Positions 16,179 to 23,199 of a DNA stretch of 42,414 nt are shown one piece after another; position 1 is the first letter of the stretch; each line of letters starts with the position of its first letter. The position numbers and the translations under genes are program-made. Location: contig JBGAPZ010000033.1 of assembly GCA_044220975.1 (NCBI GenBank), positions 1 through 42,414 of the forward strand, written 5' to 3'. The notes under the pieces were generated by a model that saw nothing but the letters and a program-made list of their open reading frames with translations, did no database searches and was not told where the DNA came from. This DNA comes from SZUA-430 sp044220975. GTDB lineage: Bacteria; Pseudomonadota; Alphaproteobacteria; Micropepsales; Micropepsaceae.

Positions 16179-16538
16179 CTACATTTCGAGGCGCGGTGAT
16201 CCCACGCGCAACGAGTTGCCGTTAATATCGACGAGCACGAACTCGGGCATGCCCCAGGGCTTCATTTCGATCGGCATCAATTTTCCGACCTTCGCCGCGG
16301 CAAACGCTTCGTACATGGCGTCCAGGTCGTCGACGTAGAGGTAACATGTGTGATCGCGGATCGAGCCGTCGATCCCAGGCGCTTCGAAAAACTGAATTTG
16401 AACGCCGTTGCGCATCATGAACAAGAACGAATCCGGCGGGTCTGCCTGATGCGCGCAAATGAAGCCGAGCTTTTCATAGAACGCGCGCGTCTCGTTCGAG
16501 TCGTGCATCGGCAACGTGGGAACTGCGAAGTCGGCCAT
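16179..16538 (-). CDS. VOC (glyoxalase/bleomycin-resistance) family protein
   Basis: 119 aa with the vicinal-oxygen-chelate fold: one beta-alpha-beta-beta-beta unit per half, starting near VPTLPMHDSNETRAFYEKLG and ending with EFVLVDINGNSLRVG. GGAGG lies 7 nt before the ATG at 16538, which decides the start against an in-frame codon five residues upstream. Sequences like this bind bleomycin-type ligands or act on small metabolites; no substrate can be named. It lies upstream of the Gfo/Idh gene in the same unit. Confidence 0.8.
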   Translation of the reverse strand: MADFAVPTLPMHDSNETRAFYEKLGFICAHQADPPDSFLFMMRNGVQIQFFEAPGIDGSIRDHTCYLYVDDLDAMYEAFAAAKVGKLMPIEMKPWGMPEFVLVDINGNSLRVGSPRLEM

Positions 16539-16569
16539 GAAGGCCTCCAGCAAGAGTCGCTCTAAAGAA

Positions 16570-16603
16570 TTTGCCCTTCCCGCGGGATCGAGGGAAGGGC
16601 AAA
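16570..16603 (-). terminator. Terminator after the 3-hydroxybutyryl-CoA dehydrogenase gene
   Basis: TTTGCCCTTCCC and GGGAAGGGCAAA form a perfect 12-bp stem with a 10-nt loop, 27 bp beyond the hbd stop and ahead of the VOC gene. On the minus strand it is followed by ATTCTTTA, so it can close the etfB-etfA-hbd transcript. The arms are A/T at the base on both sides. Confidence 0.75.
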
Positions 16604-16629
16604 AACAGCTTGAAAACGTGTGCGAATGG

Positions 16630-17505
16630 CTAGCGCGTAGGAACAGGCTTTTCGCCGCGATAGTCGTAGAAGCCTCGCTTGGTCTTTTGGCCCAGCCAGC
16701 CCGCTTCGACGTATTTCACAAGCAAGGGGCACGGGCGGTATTTCGAATCCGCAAGGCCCTCGTACAGCACCTGCATCACCGAAAGACACGTGTCGAGCCC
16801 AATGAAATCTGCAAGCTGCAGGGGCCCCATCGGATGGTTCGCACCAAGCCGCATCGCCGTGTCGATCGCCTCGACCGTGCCGACGCCCTCGTAGAGCGTG
16901 TACACGGCTTCGTTGATCATCGGCAGCAAGATGCGGTTGACGATAAAGGCCGGAAAATCTTCTGAATTCGCCGAAGTCTTGCCTAGCCGCTTCACGAGAC
17001 CGTGCACCGTCGTGAACGTCTCTTCCTCGGTCGCGATGCCCCGAATGAGTTCCACCAATTGCATCAGCGGAACCGGGTTCATGAAGTGCAGGCCGATGAA
17101 ACGCTCGGGGCGATCGGTAACTGCCGCAAGCCGCGTGATCGAAATCGACGACGTGTTCGTCGCGATCATCGCGTTTTTCGAAAGCTTCGGGCAAAGGTCG
17201 CGGAAGATTTGCTTCTTCAGCTTCTCGTCTTCGGTCGCCGCTTCGATCGCAAGATCCACGCGCTCGAAATCATCCAACGACGGCGCGGCGTGAATCTTCT
17301 TCATCGCCTTGTCTTTCTCCGCGTCGCTGATCTTGCCGCGGGCCACTTGCCGCGACAGGTTGCCGGAGATGATCTCGAACGCGGCATCGATCCGCTCGCG
17401 CTTCACGTCGTTGATCAAGACGTCGTAACCGGCAAGCGCACACACATGGGCAATGCCGTTGCCCATTTGGCCTGCGCCGATGACGCCAATACGTTCAATA
17501 TTCAT
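16630..17505 (-). CDS. hbd: 3-hydroxybutyryl-CoA dehydrogenase
   Basis: 291 aa NAD(P)-dependent dehydrogenase that interconverts acetoacetyl-CoA and (S)-3-hydroxybutyryl-CoA. The dinucleotide motif GAGQMG is at 10-15, the catalytic His is in LHFMNPVPLMQLVE, and the C-terminal domain has ANHPMGPLQLADFIGLD. The length matches stand-alone Hbd/FadB2 rather than the multifunctional FadB. It follows etfA by 45 bp and is the third gene of the etfB-etfA-hbd operon. It could feed crotonyl-CoA towards the ethylmalonyl-CoA pathway or serve short-chain beta-oxidation. Confidence 0.92.
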   Translation of the reverse strand: MNIERIGVIGAGQMGNGIAHVCALAGYDVLINDVKRERIDAAFEIISGNLSRQVARGKISDAEKDKAMKKIHAAPSLDDFERVDLAIEAATEDEKLKKQIFRDLCPKLSKNAMIATNTSSISITRLAAVTDRPERFIGLHFMNPVPLMQLVELIRGIATEEETFTTVHGLVKRLGKTSANSEDFPAFIVNRILLPMINEAVYTLYEGVGTVEAIDTAMRLGANHPMGPLQLADFIGLDTCLSVMQVLYEGLADSKYRPCPLLVKYVEAGWLGQKTKRGFYDYRGEKPVPTR

Positions 17506-17550
17506 GACACCTGCTCGAGTGGGTTGCTTAAGGTGGCTTAAGGCCGCTGC

Positions 17551-18495
17551 CTAATAGCCCTGCTTTTTGAGCTCTTCGTCCAATTCCGGCACCGCCTTGA
17601 ACAGGTCGGCGACGAGGCCGTAATCGACCACTTGGAAAATCGGAGCCTCTTCGTCTTTGTTGATCGCGACGATGACCTTCGAATCCTTCATACCGGCCAA
17701 ATGCTGGATCGCGCCGGAAATACCGACGGCGATGTAAAGCTCCGGCGCGACGACTTTGCCGGTCTGCCCGACCTGGTAATCGTTCGGCACGAAGCCCGCG
17801 TCCACCGCGGCGCGGCTGGCGCCGACGGCGGCCTTCAGCCTGTCGGCGACCTTCTCCAGCAAGTGGAAATTATCGCCCGACTGCATACCACGCCCGCCGG
17901 AGACGACAACGCGCGCTGCCGCCAGTTCCGGCCTCTCCGATTTCGAAAGTTCTTCGCGCACGAACTCCGAGATGCCGGGGTTCTTGGCTGCGCCGATCGT
18001 CTCGACCGGTGCCGATCCTGTCGCTTCCGCCGCTTTGAATGTGGTGGAGCGGACTGTGATCACCTTCTTCGCGCCCGCAGGCGCCTGCACTTGCTGCATC
18101 GCGTTGCCGGCATAGATCGGCCGCGTGAACGTATCCGGTCCATCGACCGATACGACTTCCGAAATCTGCGCAACGTCGAGTGCAGCAGCGACCCGAGGCA
18201 TAAAATTCTTGCCGCTGGTCGACGCCGGCGACAGCACCGCATCGTACTTGCCCGCAAGCTCGACGATCAGTGCCGCCATGTTCTCGGCAAGCTGGTGGGC
18301 GTATTGCGCATCGTCGGCGAGAAGCACCTTCGATACGCCTTTCAGCTTGGCCGCCGCATCTGCAACGCCCTTGGCATTTTGACCGGCGACCAGAATGTCC
18401 ACCGGCCCGCCCAGAGCGACCGCCGCGCTCAATGCCTTGGCTGTCGCGTCTTTGAGCGATGTGTTGTCGTGTTCGGCTATGAGAAGAACGGCCAT
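17551..18495 (-). CDS. etfA: Electron transfer flavoprotein alpha subunit
   Basis: 314 aa, the FAD-binding subunit of the soluble ETF heterodimer. ETF takes electrons from acyl-CoA dehydrogenases and passes them to ETF:quinone oxidoreductase. The C-terminal FAD domain shows VVSGGRGM, the P-N-D-Y-Q-V-G-Q-T-G segment and YIAVGISGAIQHLAGM, all characteristic of EtfA. The start codon overlaps the etfB stop by one base (TAATG), giving coupled translation. In this window methylsuccinyl-CoA dehydrogenase is a plausible electron donor. Confidence 0.95.
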   Translation of the reverse strand: MAVLLIAEHDNTSLKDATAKALSAAVALGGPVDILVAGQNAKGVADAAAKLKGVSKVLLADDAQYAHQLAENMAALIVELAGKYDAVLSPASTSGKNFMPRVAAALDVAQISEVVSVDGPDTFTRPIYAGNAMQQVQAPAGAKKVITVRSTTFKAAEATGSAPVETIGAAKNPGISEFVREELSKSERPELAAARVVVSGGRGMQSGDNFHLLEKVADRLKAAVGASRAAVDAGFVPNDYQVGQTGKVVAPELYIAVGISGAIQHLAGMKDSKVIVAINKDEEAPIFQVVDYGLVADLFKAVPELDEELKKQGY

Positions 18496-19244
18496 TAGAT
18501 GACCCCCGCTTCGTTCTTCAGCTTGTCGACGAGTTCCTGCACGGTCTTGACCTTCACGCCGCCCTTGCGCTTCGGCGGCTCGCTGACTTTAAGAACCTTA
18601 AGCCGCGGCGTAACGTCGACGCCGTAGTCCGACGCCTGCTTGTCTTCGATCGGCTTCTTTTTCGCCTTCATGATGTTCGGCAGCGACGCATAGCGCGGTT
18701 CGTTCAAACGCAAATCCGTCGTGACGATCGCTGGCAGTTTCAGCTTCACGGTCTGCAAACCGCCGTCGACTTCGCGCGTCACTTCGGCTTTGTCGCCGTC
18801 GATCGCAACCTTCGAAGCGAAGGTGCCTTGCGGCCAGCCGAGCAACTGCGCCAACATCTGGCCGGTTTGATTGCAGTCGTCGTCGATCGCTTGCTTGCCC
18901 AGAATAATGAGCTGCGGCCCTTCGGCCTTCGCGATCGCCGCGATGATTTTGGCGACCGAGATCGGCTCGACCTCATGCGGCACCTTCACCAGGATGCCGC
19001 GATCGGCGCCCATCGCGAGCGCCGTGCGGATGGTTTCCTGCGCCTCTTGCGGGCCTACAGAAACCGCGATGATTTCTGTGACGACGCCCTTTTCTTTGAG
19101 CCGGATCGCTTCTTCGACCCCGATCTCGTCGAACGGGTTCATCGACATTTTGACGTTGGCGAGATCGACGCCCGTTTGGTCCGCTTTCACGCGGATTTTC
19201 ACGTTGTAGTCGACCACGCGCTTGATGGGCACAAGCACCTTCAT
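18495..19244 (-). CDS. etfB: Electron transfer flavoprotein beta subunit
   Basis: 249 aa, the AMP-binding partner of EtfA. The N-terminal MKVLVPIKRVVDYNVKIRV and the recognition-loop region around RYASLPNIMKAKKKPIE are typical; the Leu in SLPNIM is part of the docking loop for acyl-CoA dehydrogenases. GGAGAG precedes the ATG by 11 nt. It is the first gene of the etfB-etfA-hbd operon. Its upstream region contains a GC-rich hairpin (19278-19299) and a TTGTGC/GCACAA palindrome 80 bp before the start. Confidence 0.95.
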   Translation of the reverse strand: MKVLVPIKRVVDYNVKIRVKADQTGVDLANVKMSMNPFDEIGVEEAIRLKEKGVVTEIIAVSVGPQEAQETIRTALAMGADRGILVKVPHEVEPISVAKIIAAIAKAEGPQLIILGKQAIDDDCNQTGQMLAQLLGWPQGTFASKVAIDGDKAEVTREVDGGLQTVKLKLPAIVTTDLRLNEPRYASLPNIMKAKKKPIEDKQASDYGVDVTPRLKVLKVSEPPKRKGGVKVKTVQELVDKLKNEAGVI

Positions 19245-19323
19245 CAGGCTTTATCTCTCCGCTGGATGGGCCACGTGGGGCGCGTCAGCAAGCGCGCCCT
19301 GGGGCTACATGGAATTCCCGTAA

Positions 19324-19338
19324 TTGTGCGGTGCACAA
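19324..19338 (-). promoter_or_regulatory. Palindrome upstream of etfB
   Basis: TTGTGC-GGT-GCACAA is a perfect inverted repeat, flanked by a near-match that extends it to TAATTGTGC/GCACAAATTA. It lies 80 bp before the etfB ATG. Read on the coding strand it ends in CA-NN-GCACAA, the same core found upstream of mcd and ccr, so it is a candidate binding site for a common regulator. Confidence 0.5.
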
Positions 19339-19381
19339 ATTACGTGCAACCGCCAAAGGTGTCAACGAAACCGCGTTTGTT

Positions 19382-19420
19382 AGGGTTTCGGCCCTGGAAA
19401 CCCTGCCGGCCGCGGCAGGG
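19382..19420 (-). terminator. Two overlapping hairpins after the rhomboid gene
   Basis: CCCTGCCG/CGGCAGGG (19401-19420, 8-bp stem, 4-nt loop) and AGGGTTTC/GAAACCCT (19382-19404, 8-bp stem, 7-nt loop) share the bases 19401-19404, so only one can form fully. They lie 13 bp beyond the rhomboid stop and upstream of etfB. The first probably terminates rhomboid transcription; no long T-tract is present. Confidence 0.45.
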
Positions 19421-19432
19421 CATCAAAATGGC

Positions 19433-20128
19433 CTATCGATCTGGCGCCCCGGCAAAAAGCGGTGTCCCCGGCCGCCTAAAACCGATGACGAGCACGATAC
19501 CCGCGGCAAGGCCGCCGAGATGTGCCCACCACGCTGTGTTGTCTTCTACGCCGAAAAGCACAAAGAAAACCTGCGTGGCGATGAACGCGCCGATCATCAA
19601 GTACGCGGGAATCTTCAGCGGGATGCGCATGAAGGCGAGCACCCACATGCGCACGCGCGGATAAAGCATCAGGTATGCGCCCACTATTCCCGACGTGGCG
19701 CCCGATGCGCCGATCAGCGGCGCATCCGACCCGATGTTGGCGTAGGCGTGCGCCAACCCAGCTGCGATCCCGCACAACAAATAGAAGAAGAAAAACCTGA
19801 TCGATCCCATCGCGTCTTCGACGTTGTCGCCGAAAACCCAGAGAAACAGCATGTTTCCGATCAGATGCCACCAATCGCCGTGCAAGAACATGTAGGTGAC
19901 AAGCGTCGCTTCCGGCGGCAGGAAGCCAAAGCCCGGCGGCAACTTGGTCGCTCCGAACAGCGAGGTCGGGATGACGCCGGCGCTCATCGCGACGTCAACG
20001 ACGCCCCGCGTGCCCACCACGTCCTGCCACATGAAGGCGATCGTGTTGATTACGATCAAGGTGACGGTGGCGTACTGAAACGAAATGACCTTAAGCCGAT
20101 TGTCGTCTTTGAGCGGCAGAAAGACCAT
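19433..20128 (-). CDS. Rhomboid family intramembrane serine protease
   Basis: 231 aa polytopic protein with six predicted transmembrane helices. The catalytic Ser is S142 in GASG and the catalytic His is H203 in WWAHLGGLAAG. The conserved helix HLIGNMLFLWVFGDNVEDAMG and the upstream L1-loop tryptophans are present. The active site is therefore complete, and the enzyme should cleave transmembrane substrates within the inner membrane. It is not obviously linked to its neighbours. Confidence 0.9.
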   Translation of the reverse strand: MVFLPLKDDNRLKVISFQYATVTLIVINTIAFMWQDVVGTRGVVDVAMSAGVIPTSLFGATKLPPGFGFLPPEATLVTYMFLHGDWWHLIGNMLFLWVFGDNVEDAMGSIRFFFFYLLCGIAAGLAHAYANIGSDAPLIGASGATSGIVGAYLMLYPRVRMWVLAFMRIPLKIPAYLMIGAFIATQVFFVLFGVEDNTAWWAHLGGLAAGIVLVIGFRRPGTPLFAGAPDR

Positions 20129-20210
20129 GAAGTGCGAATCCCAAATAATGTTGCGGCCGGATCGACATTAGCCGACCGGCTCGCAACGCGCGATGGGATT
20201 GGGGGTTGGC

Positions 20211-20711
20211 CTAGACCTTGAGCTGCGCCCGCACGTCGTCCAGCACGCGAAGCCAATTGTCGACGTGCCGCTTCAGGTTGCCGACCGTGACGCCGTCTTT
20301 GATGCTGATCGAGTAATCGAACATAAAGCGCGTGCCTTCCTTGTTCAGATAGGCGCGGCCGAACACGAATTTCTGATTATAGGCGTTCGCGGAATCGACC
20401 CCAGCGTTCTTGGTCAACTCCCATTGCGCCAGAAATTGGAGGTTGTTGCAGCGTCGTCCATCGGCGCCTTCCCCCGCGCAGTCGTACATGTTGACGTAGA
20501 ACTCGGTGCCCTTCGGCGTCTTCGCCAGAAGCCACGGATCTGAATCCTTCGTGGTGGAGTCGCTGACCGTCAGACCATGAGACGACAATACGGCGGTGAG
20601 TTCGACGCGCGAAATGCCCGTTTGAAACACCGGCGCACCGGGCGTGGCCGCCGGCGCAGCATTCGCTGTCGTCGCAATCAAAAGAACAGCGGCGCCAAGG
20701 AGGCTGCGCAT
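20211..20711 (-). CDS. YbjN domain-containing secreted protein
   Basis: 166 aa. A cleavable signal peptide (about residues 1-20, ending ATTANA) precedes a YbjN-type domain with the family's cysteine-containing segment DCAGEGADGRRCNNLQF split across it. A C-terminal segment near NLKRHVDNW follows. The ATG at 20711 gives a normal signal peptide; the frame stays open upstream to 20777 without one. YbjN proteins are chaperone-like and their role in alphaproteobacteria is undefined. Confidence 0.75.
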   Translation of the reverse strand: MRSLLGAAVLLIATTANAAPAATPGAPVFQTGISRVELTAVLSSHGLTVSDSTTKDSDPWLLAKTPKGTEFYVNMYDCAGEGADGRRCNNLQFLAQWELTKNAGVDSANAYNQKFVFGRAYLNKEGTRFMFDYSISIKDGVTVGNLKRHVDNWLRVLDDVRAQLKV

Positions 20712-20789
20712 CGTTCGTCTCCACACGAAATGGTGAAAAAGGCGGGCGGACTGTAGCCGCCAAGAACGCGAATTCAACTGACGTAAAGT

Positions 20790-21356
20790 TTAGCCCCGGT
20801 TCGCGCCGGGTACCCACAGCACATCGCCGGTGCCCAAATTCGCGAACCGTGCTGCGACAAACAGGAAGTCCGACAGTCGGTTCGTGTACTTGATCGCAGT
20901 CACGCTGATGGTTTCGCTCGTGCTGAGCTTCACGATCAAGCGCTCCGCACGGCGGCAAACGGTGCGCGCGACGTGAAGATTTGCCGCAGCCGGCGTTCCG
21001 CCCGGCAACACAAAAGAGCGCAGCGGCTGCAACTTCTCGTTCATGGCGTCGATTTCGCGCTCGAGCCGCTCGACCTGGGACTCCGCGATCCGAAGCGCCT
21101 TCACCGCCATCTCGCTTCCGTCTTCCGGCACGCAAAGATCTGCGCCCAGATCGAAGAGATCGTTCTGTACCCGCGCCAGCATCTGGTCGAGATCGCCCGT
21201 CGTGCTCAGCCGCGCAACCCCGACGCACGAATTCGTTTCGTCGACCGTGCCGAAAGCCTCAATCCGAAGATCGTATTTCGCGACGCGCGTGCCGGAGCCG
21301 AGCGCCGTGTCGCCTTTATCGCCCGTTCGCGTGTAGATGCGGTTCAAGACGACCAT
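20790..21356 (-). CDS. PduO-type cob(I)alamin adenosyltransferase
   Basis: 188 aa ATP:cob(I)alamin adenosyltransferase that makes adenosylcobalamin (AdoCbl). The N-terminal ATP motif YTRTGDKGDTALGSG and the active-site region RRAERLIVKL with its conserved Arg residues are intact, followed by NRLSDFLFVAARFAN. The ATG at 21356 lies 4 bp after the HIG1 gene stop; the frame upstream overlaps that gene. AdoCbl is the cofactor of ethylmalonyl-CoA mutase encoded at 29412, so the pairing in one neighbourhood fits. Co-transcription with the twin-TM gene is likely. Confidence 0.93.
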   Translation of the reverse strand: MVVLNRIYTRTGDKGDTALGSGTRVAKYDLRIEAFGTVDETNSCVGVARLSTTGDLDQMLARVQNDLFDLGADLCVPEDGSEMAVKALRIAESQVERLEREIDAMNEKLQPLRSFVLPGGTPAAANLHVARTVCRRAERLIVKLSTSETISVTAIKYTNRLSDFLFVAARFANLGTGDVLWVPGANRG

Positions 21357-21360
21357 GCGC

Positions 21361-21570
21361 TTATTGTCCGCCCGGGCCATGGCCCCAGAAATAGAGCACG
21401 CCCATGATCACGACGATTGCGATGAATTGGGCCGCGATCCGAAGCCGCATGAGCTTGTTCGAATAGCTGCGCGCGAAATCGCCACCGCGATAAAGACTGT
21501 ACAGCCCGGCGACGAGCACACCCGCAACGGCCAGTGTCGCAATGAGAACCAGAATTTTGCCTGTAAGCAT
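21361..21570 (-). CDS. HIG1-like twin transmembrane protein
   Basis: 69 aa with two transmembrane helices (about residues 5-27 and 45-63) joined by a basic loop containing SNKLMRLRIAAQ, the pattern of the HIG1 (hypoxia-induced) domain. In alphaproteobacteria this small protein is typically encoded directly upstream of the cobalamin adenosyltransferase, as here. A role as an accessory subunit or stabiliser of respiratory complexes is known for HIG1 proteins but unproven for this one. Confidence 0.85.
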   Translation of the reverse strand: MLTGKILVLIATLAVAGVLVAGLYSLYRGGDFARSYSNKLMRLRIAAQFIAIVVIMGVLYFWGHGPGGQ

Positions 21571-21623
21571 GCGTGCAGCCTACCCCGCCGCGCCGCACGC
21601 TTCAATCGGCCTGGGCGCGGACC

Positions 21624-22418
21624 TCAAGGAGCAGGAAACACCGCCTCGCTTCTGCCCGTGAGGTAATATGAGAACAAGCCGACCCACTCTTTCGCGGCGA
21701 TATCCGTGCGCCGCAACCCTTCGCCGATGAACGCAAACGGCCTGACGAGAGATGCGGGGCCGGCGGTGCGATAATCGACAGGGTAGGGCACCACCGAAAA
21801 GCCCGCTTTGCGAAACACGCCCATCGTGCGCGGCATGTGAAACGCCGACGTCACGACCAGCCAGCGTTCACCTGCCTGCGGTCGCGCGATTTTGTTTGCA
21901 TAGACCGCGTTCTGATACGTGTTCAGCGATTGCCGGTCGTACGCGATGCGCGAAGGATCGACGCCCACCGCGGCGATCGTGTTCTGAACCAGTGTTGCTT
22001 CCGGCGTCGTATCCGGCGTGAATTCGCTGCCCCCGCCCGCGTAGATGATGCGTGCCGCTGGAAAGCGCCGTGCAAGATCGCCGAGCGCCACGATCCGCTC
22101 GCCCGTCTCATTCAGCGCCATCTGCCCGCGCTCGTTCGTGACCTCGGTATCGTAGGTCCCACCGAGCACGATGAAGCCCGCGACGGGCACTCCATCATCG
22201 CGATACGCCGGAAACCTCTCTTCGAGCGGCAGTATCAAAGCATTGCCAAGCGGCGAAAGCCCAGCGACCAGCAATCCACCGCCACCCGCCGCCGCAAGCC
22301 GCCCACCAAGCACGCCGCGCTTGCCGCGCATCAGGAAAAGACCGACCAACACAAACGTCACGAGTGCGTTCGACGGCGTGAGAAAGAACCAAACGATTTT
22401 GGAAATGAAGTAGAACAT
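21624..22418 (-). CDS. YdcF family membrane protein (DUF218)
   Basis: 264 aa. Two N-terminal transmembrane helices (about residues 5-25 and 36-58) precede a soluble DUF218 domain with FIVLGGTYD, YAGGGSEF, RQSLNTYQNAVYA and WLVVTSAFHMPR motifs. This is the layout of the YdcF/SanA/ElyC group, which is linked to envelope and lipid-carrier metabolism. The ATG at 22418 is chosen; a TTG at 22452-22454 in frame would add 12 residues. No neighbour clarifies its job. Confidence 0.82.
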   Translation of the reverse strand: MFYFISKIVWFFLTPSNALVTFVLVGLFLMRGKRGVLGGRLAAAGGGGLLVAGLSPLGNALILPLEERFPAYRDDGVPVAGFIVLGGTYDTEVTNERGQMALNETGERIVALGDLARRFPAARIIYAGGGSEFTPDTTPEATLVQNTIAAVGVDPSRIAYDRQSLNTYQNAVYANKIARPQAGERWLVVTSAFHMPRTMGVFRKAGFSVVPYPVDYRTAGPASLVRPFAFIGEGLRRTDIAAKEWVGLFSYYLTGRSEAVFPAP

Positions 22419-22495
22419 GTCCAGGAGGCTCGCGCCCGCGCGCCCCAACCTCAAGCGTCAGCCGTCACATTGTCTCGCTTCCGCACCAACAAGAA

Positions 22496-22525
22496 GGCTC
22501 CCCACGCATAACGGCGTGGGGAGCC
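22496..22525 (-). terminator. Rho-independent terminator of the DUF992 gene
   Basis: GGCTCCCCACGC and GCGTGGGGAGCC form a perfect 12-bp stem with a 6-nt loop, starting 22 bp beyond the DUF992 stop. On the minus strand it is followed by TTCTTGTT. This is the clearest intrinsic terminator in the window. Confidence 0.85.
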
Positions 22526-22546
22526 CGATCTCTTCCAGCGGAAGGT

Positions 22547-23029
22547 TTAGATGTGCTTGAGTTTGATCGCGGCAACGCCCGCGGCCAAGTTCAAGCCCGT
22601 GCCGCCCTCGACGCTAACCGGCTGCAACGTGATCGACTTATCGAAGCCGCCCACGAGCACGTTCACGGTGCCGCCCACGCCCACCGTAGCGCCAGCCGTT
22701 GCGCCTGCATAATCGCCTTCGAGCGCATCTTTGCCGACATCCGACGCCGGTGCGAACACCGCCCAGATCATCGTCGAACCAGTCGTGTAGCCGATGTCGA
22801 CGCCCACCTTTTGCACGTCGCCGACGTAGCGTTCAGCGCGGCCTTTGGTTGGCGCGTACGAACAATGAAGCGGCTTCGTGGATCCCACCACGTAGCCCCA
22901 TCCAGGCTCGATGTCGCACGTCAACACGCCGACTTTCACACCGGGATTCGCAGCCTGCGTTGGCAGGACTACAGCAGCGACGCTCGCGATCATCGCGACG
23001 CCCGTCATCACCGTAAGTTTGTTAATCAT
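22547..23029 (-). CDS. DUF992 domain-containing secreted protein
   Basis: 160 aa. A signal peptide ending near PTQAA is followed by the DUF992 domain with VGVLTCDIEPGWGYVVGSTK and the Gly-rich segment GATAGATVGVGGTVNVLVGG. Two cysteines, in LTCD and LHCSY, could form a disulfide. GAGGAGGT, a full Shine-Dalgarno sequence, precedes the ATG at 23029 and decides the start. The gene has its own terminator and is probably monocistronic. The function is unknown; DUF992 proteins are abundant in alphaproteobacteria and often highly expressed. Confidence 0.88.
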   Translation of the reverse strand: MINKLTVMTGVAMIASVAAVVLPTQAANPGVKVGVLTCDIEPGWGYVVGSTKPLHCSYAPTKGRAERYVGDVQKVGVDIGYTTGSTMIWAVFAPASDVGKDALEGDYAGATAGATVGVGGTVNVLVGGFDKSITLQPVSVEGGTGLNLAAGVAAIKLKHI

Positions 23030-23199
23030 GAGAACCTCCTCAAATGTGCTCGATGCACGGTTCCGAATCCCGCTGCAGAGCGGCACCCGAAACCAAACGC
23101 GTGGGCAATGCGGACGGTTCCTCGGCGCGCAAGGGAACCGCGTGCCGCTGAGAGAACAACGCGCGGCAAGGTCACGCAGTTCCGGCCAATTGAAGGAGT

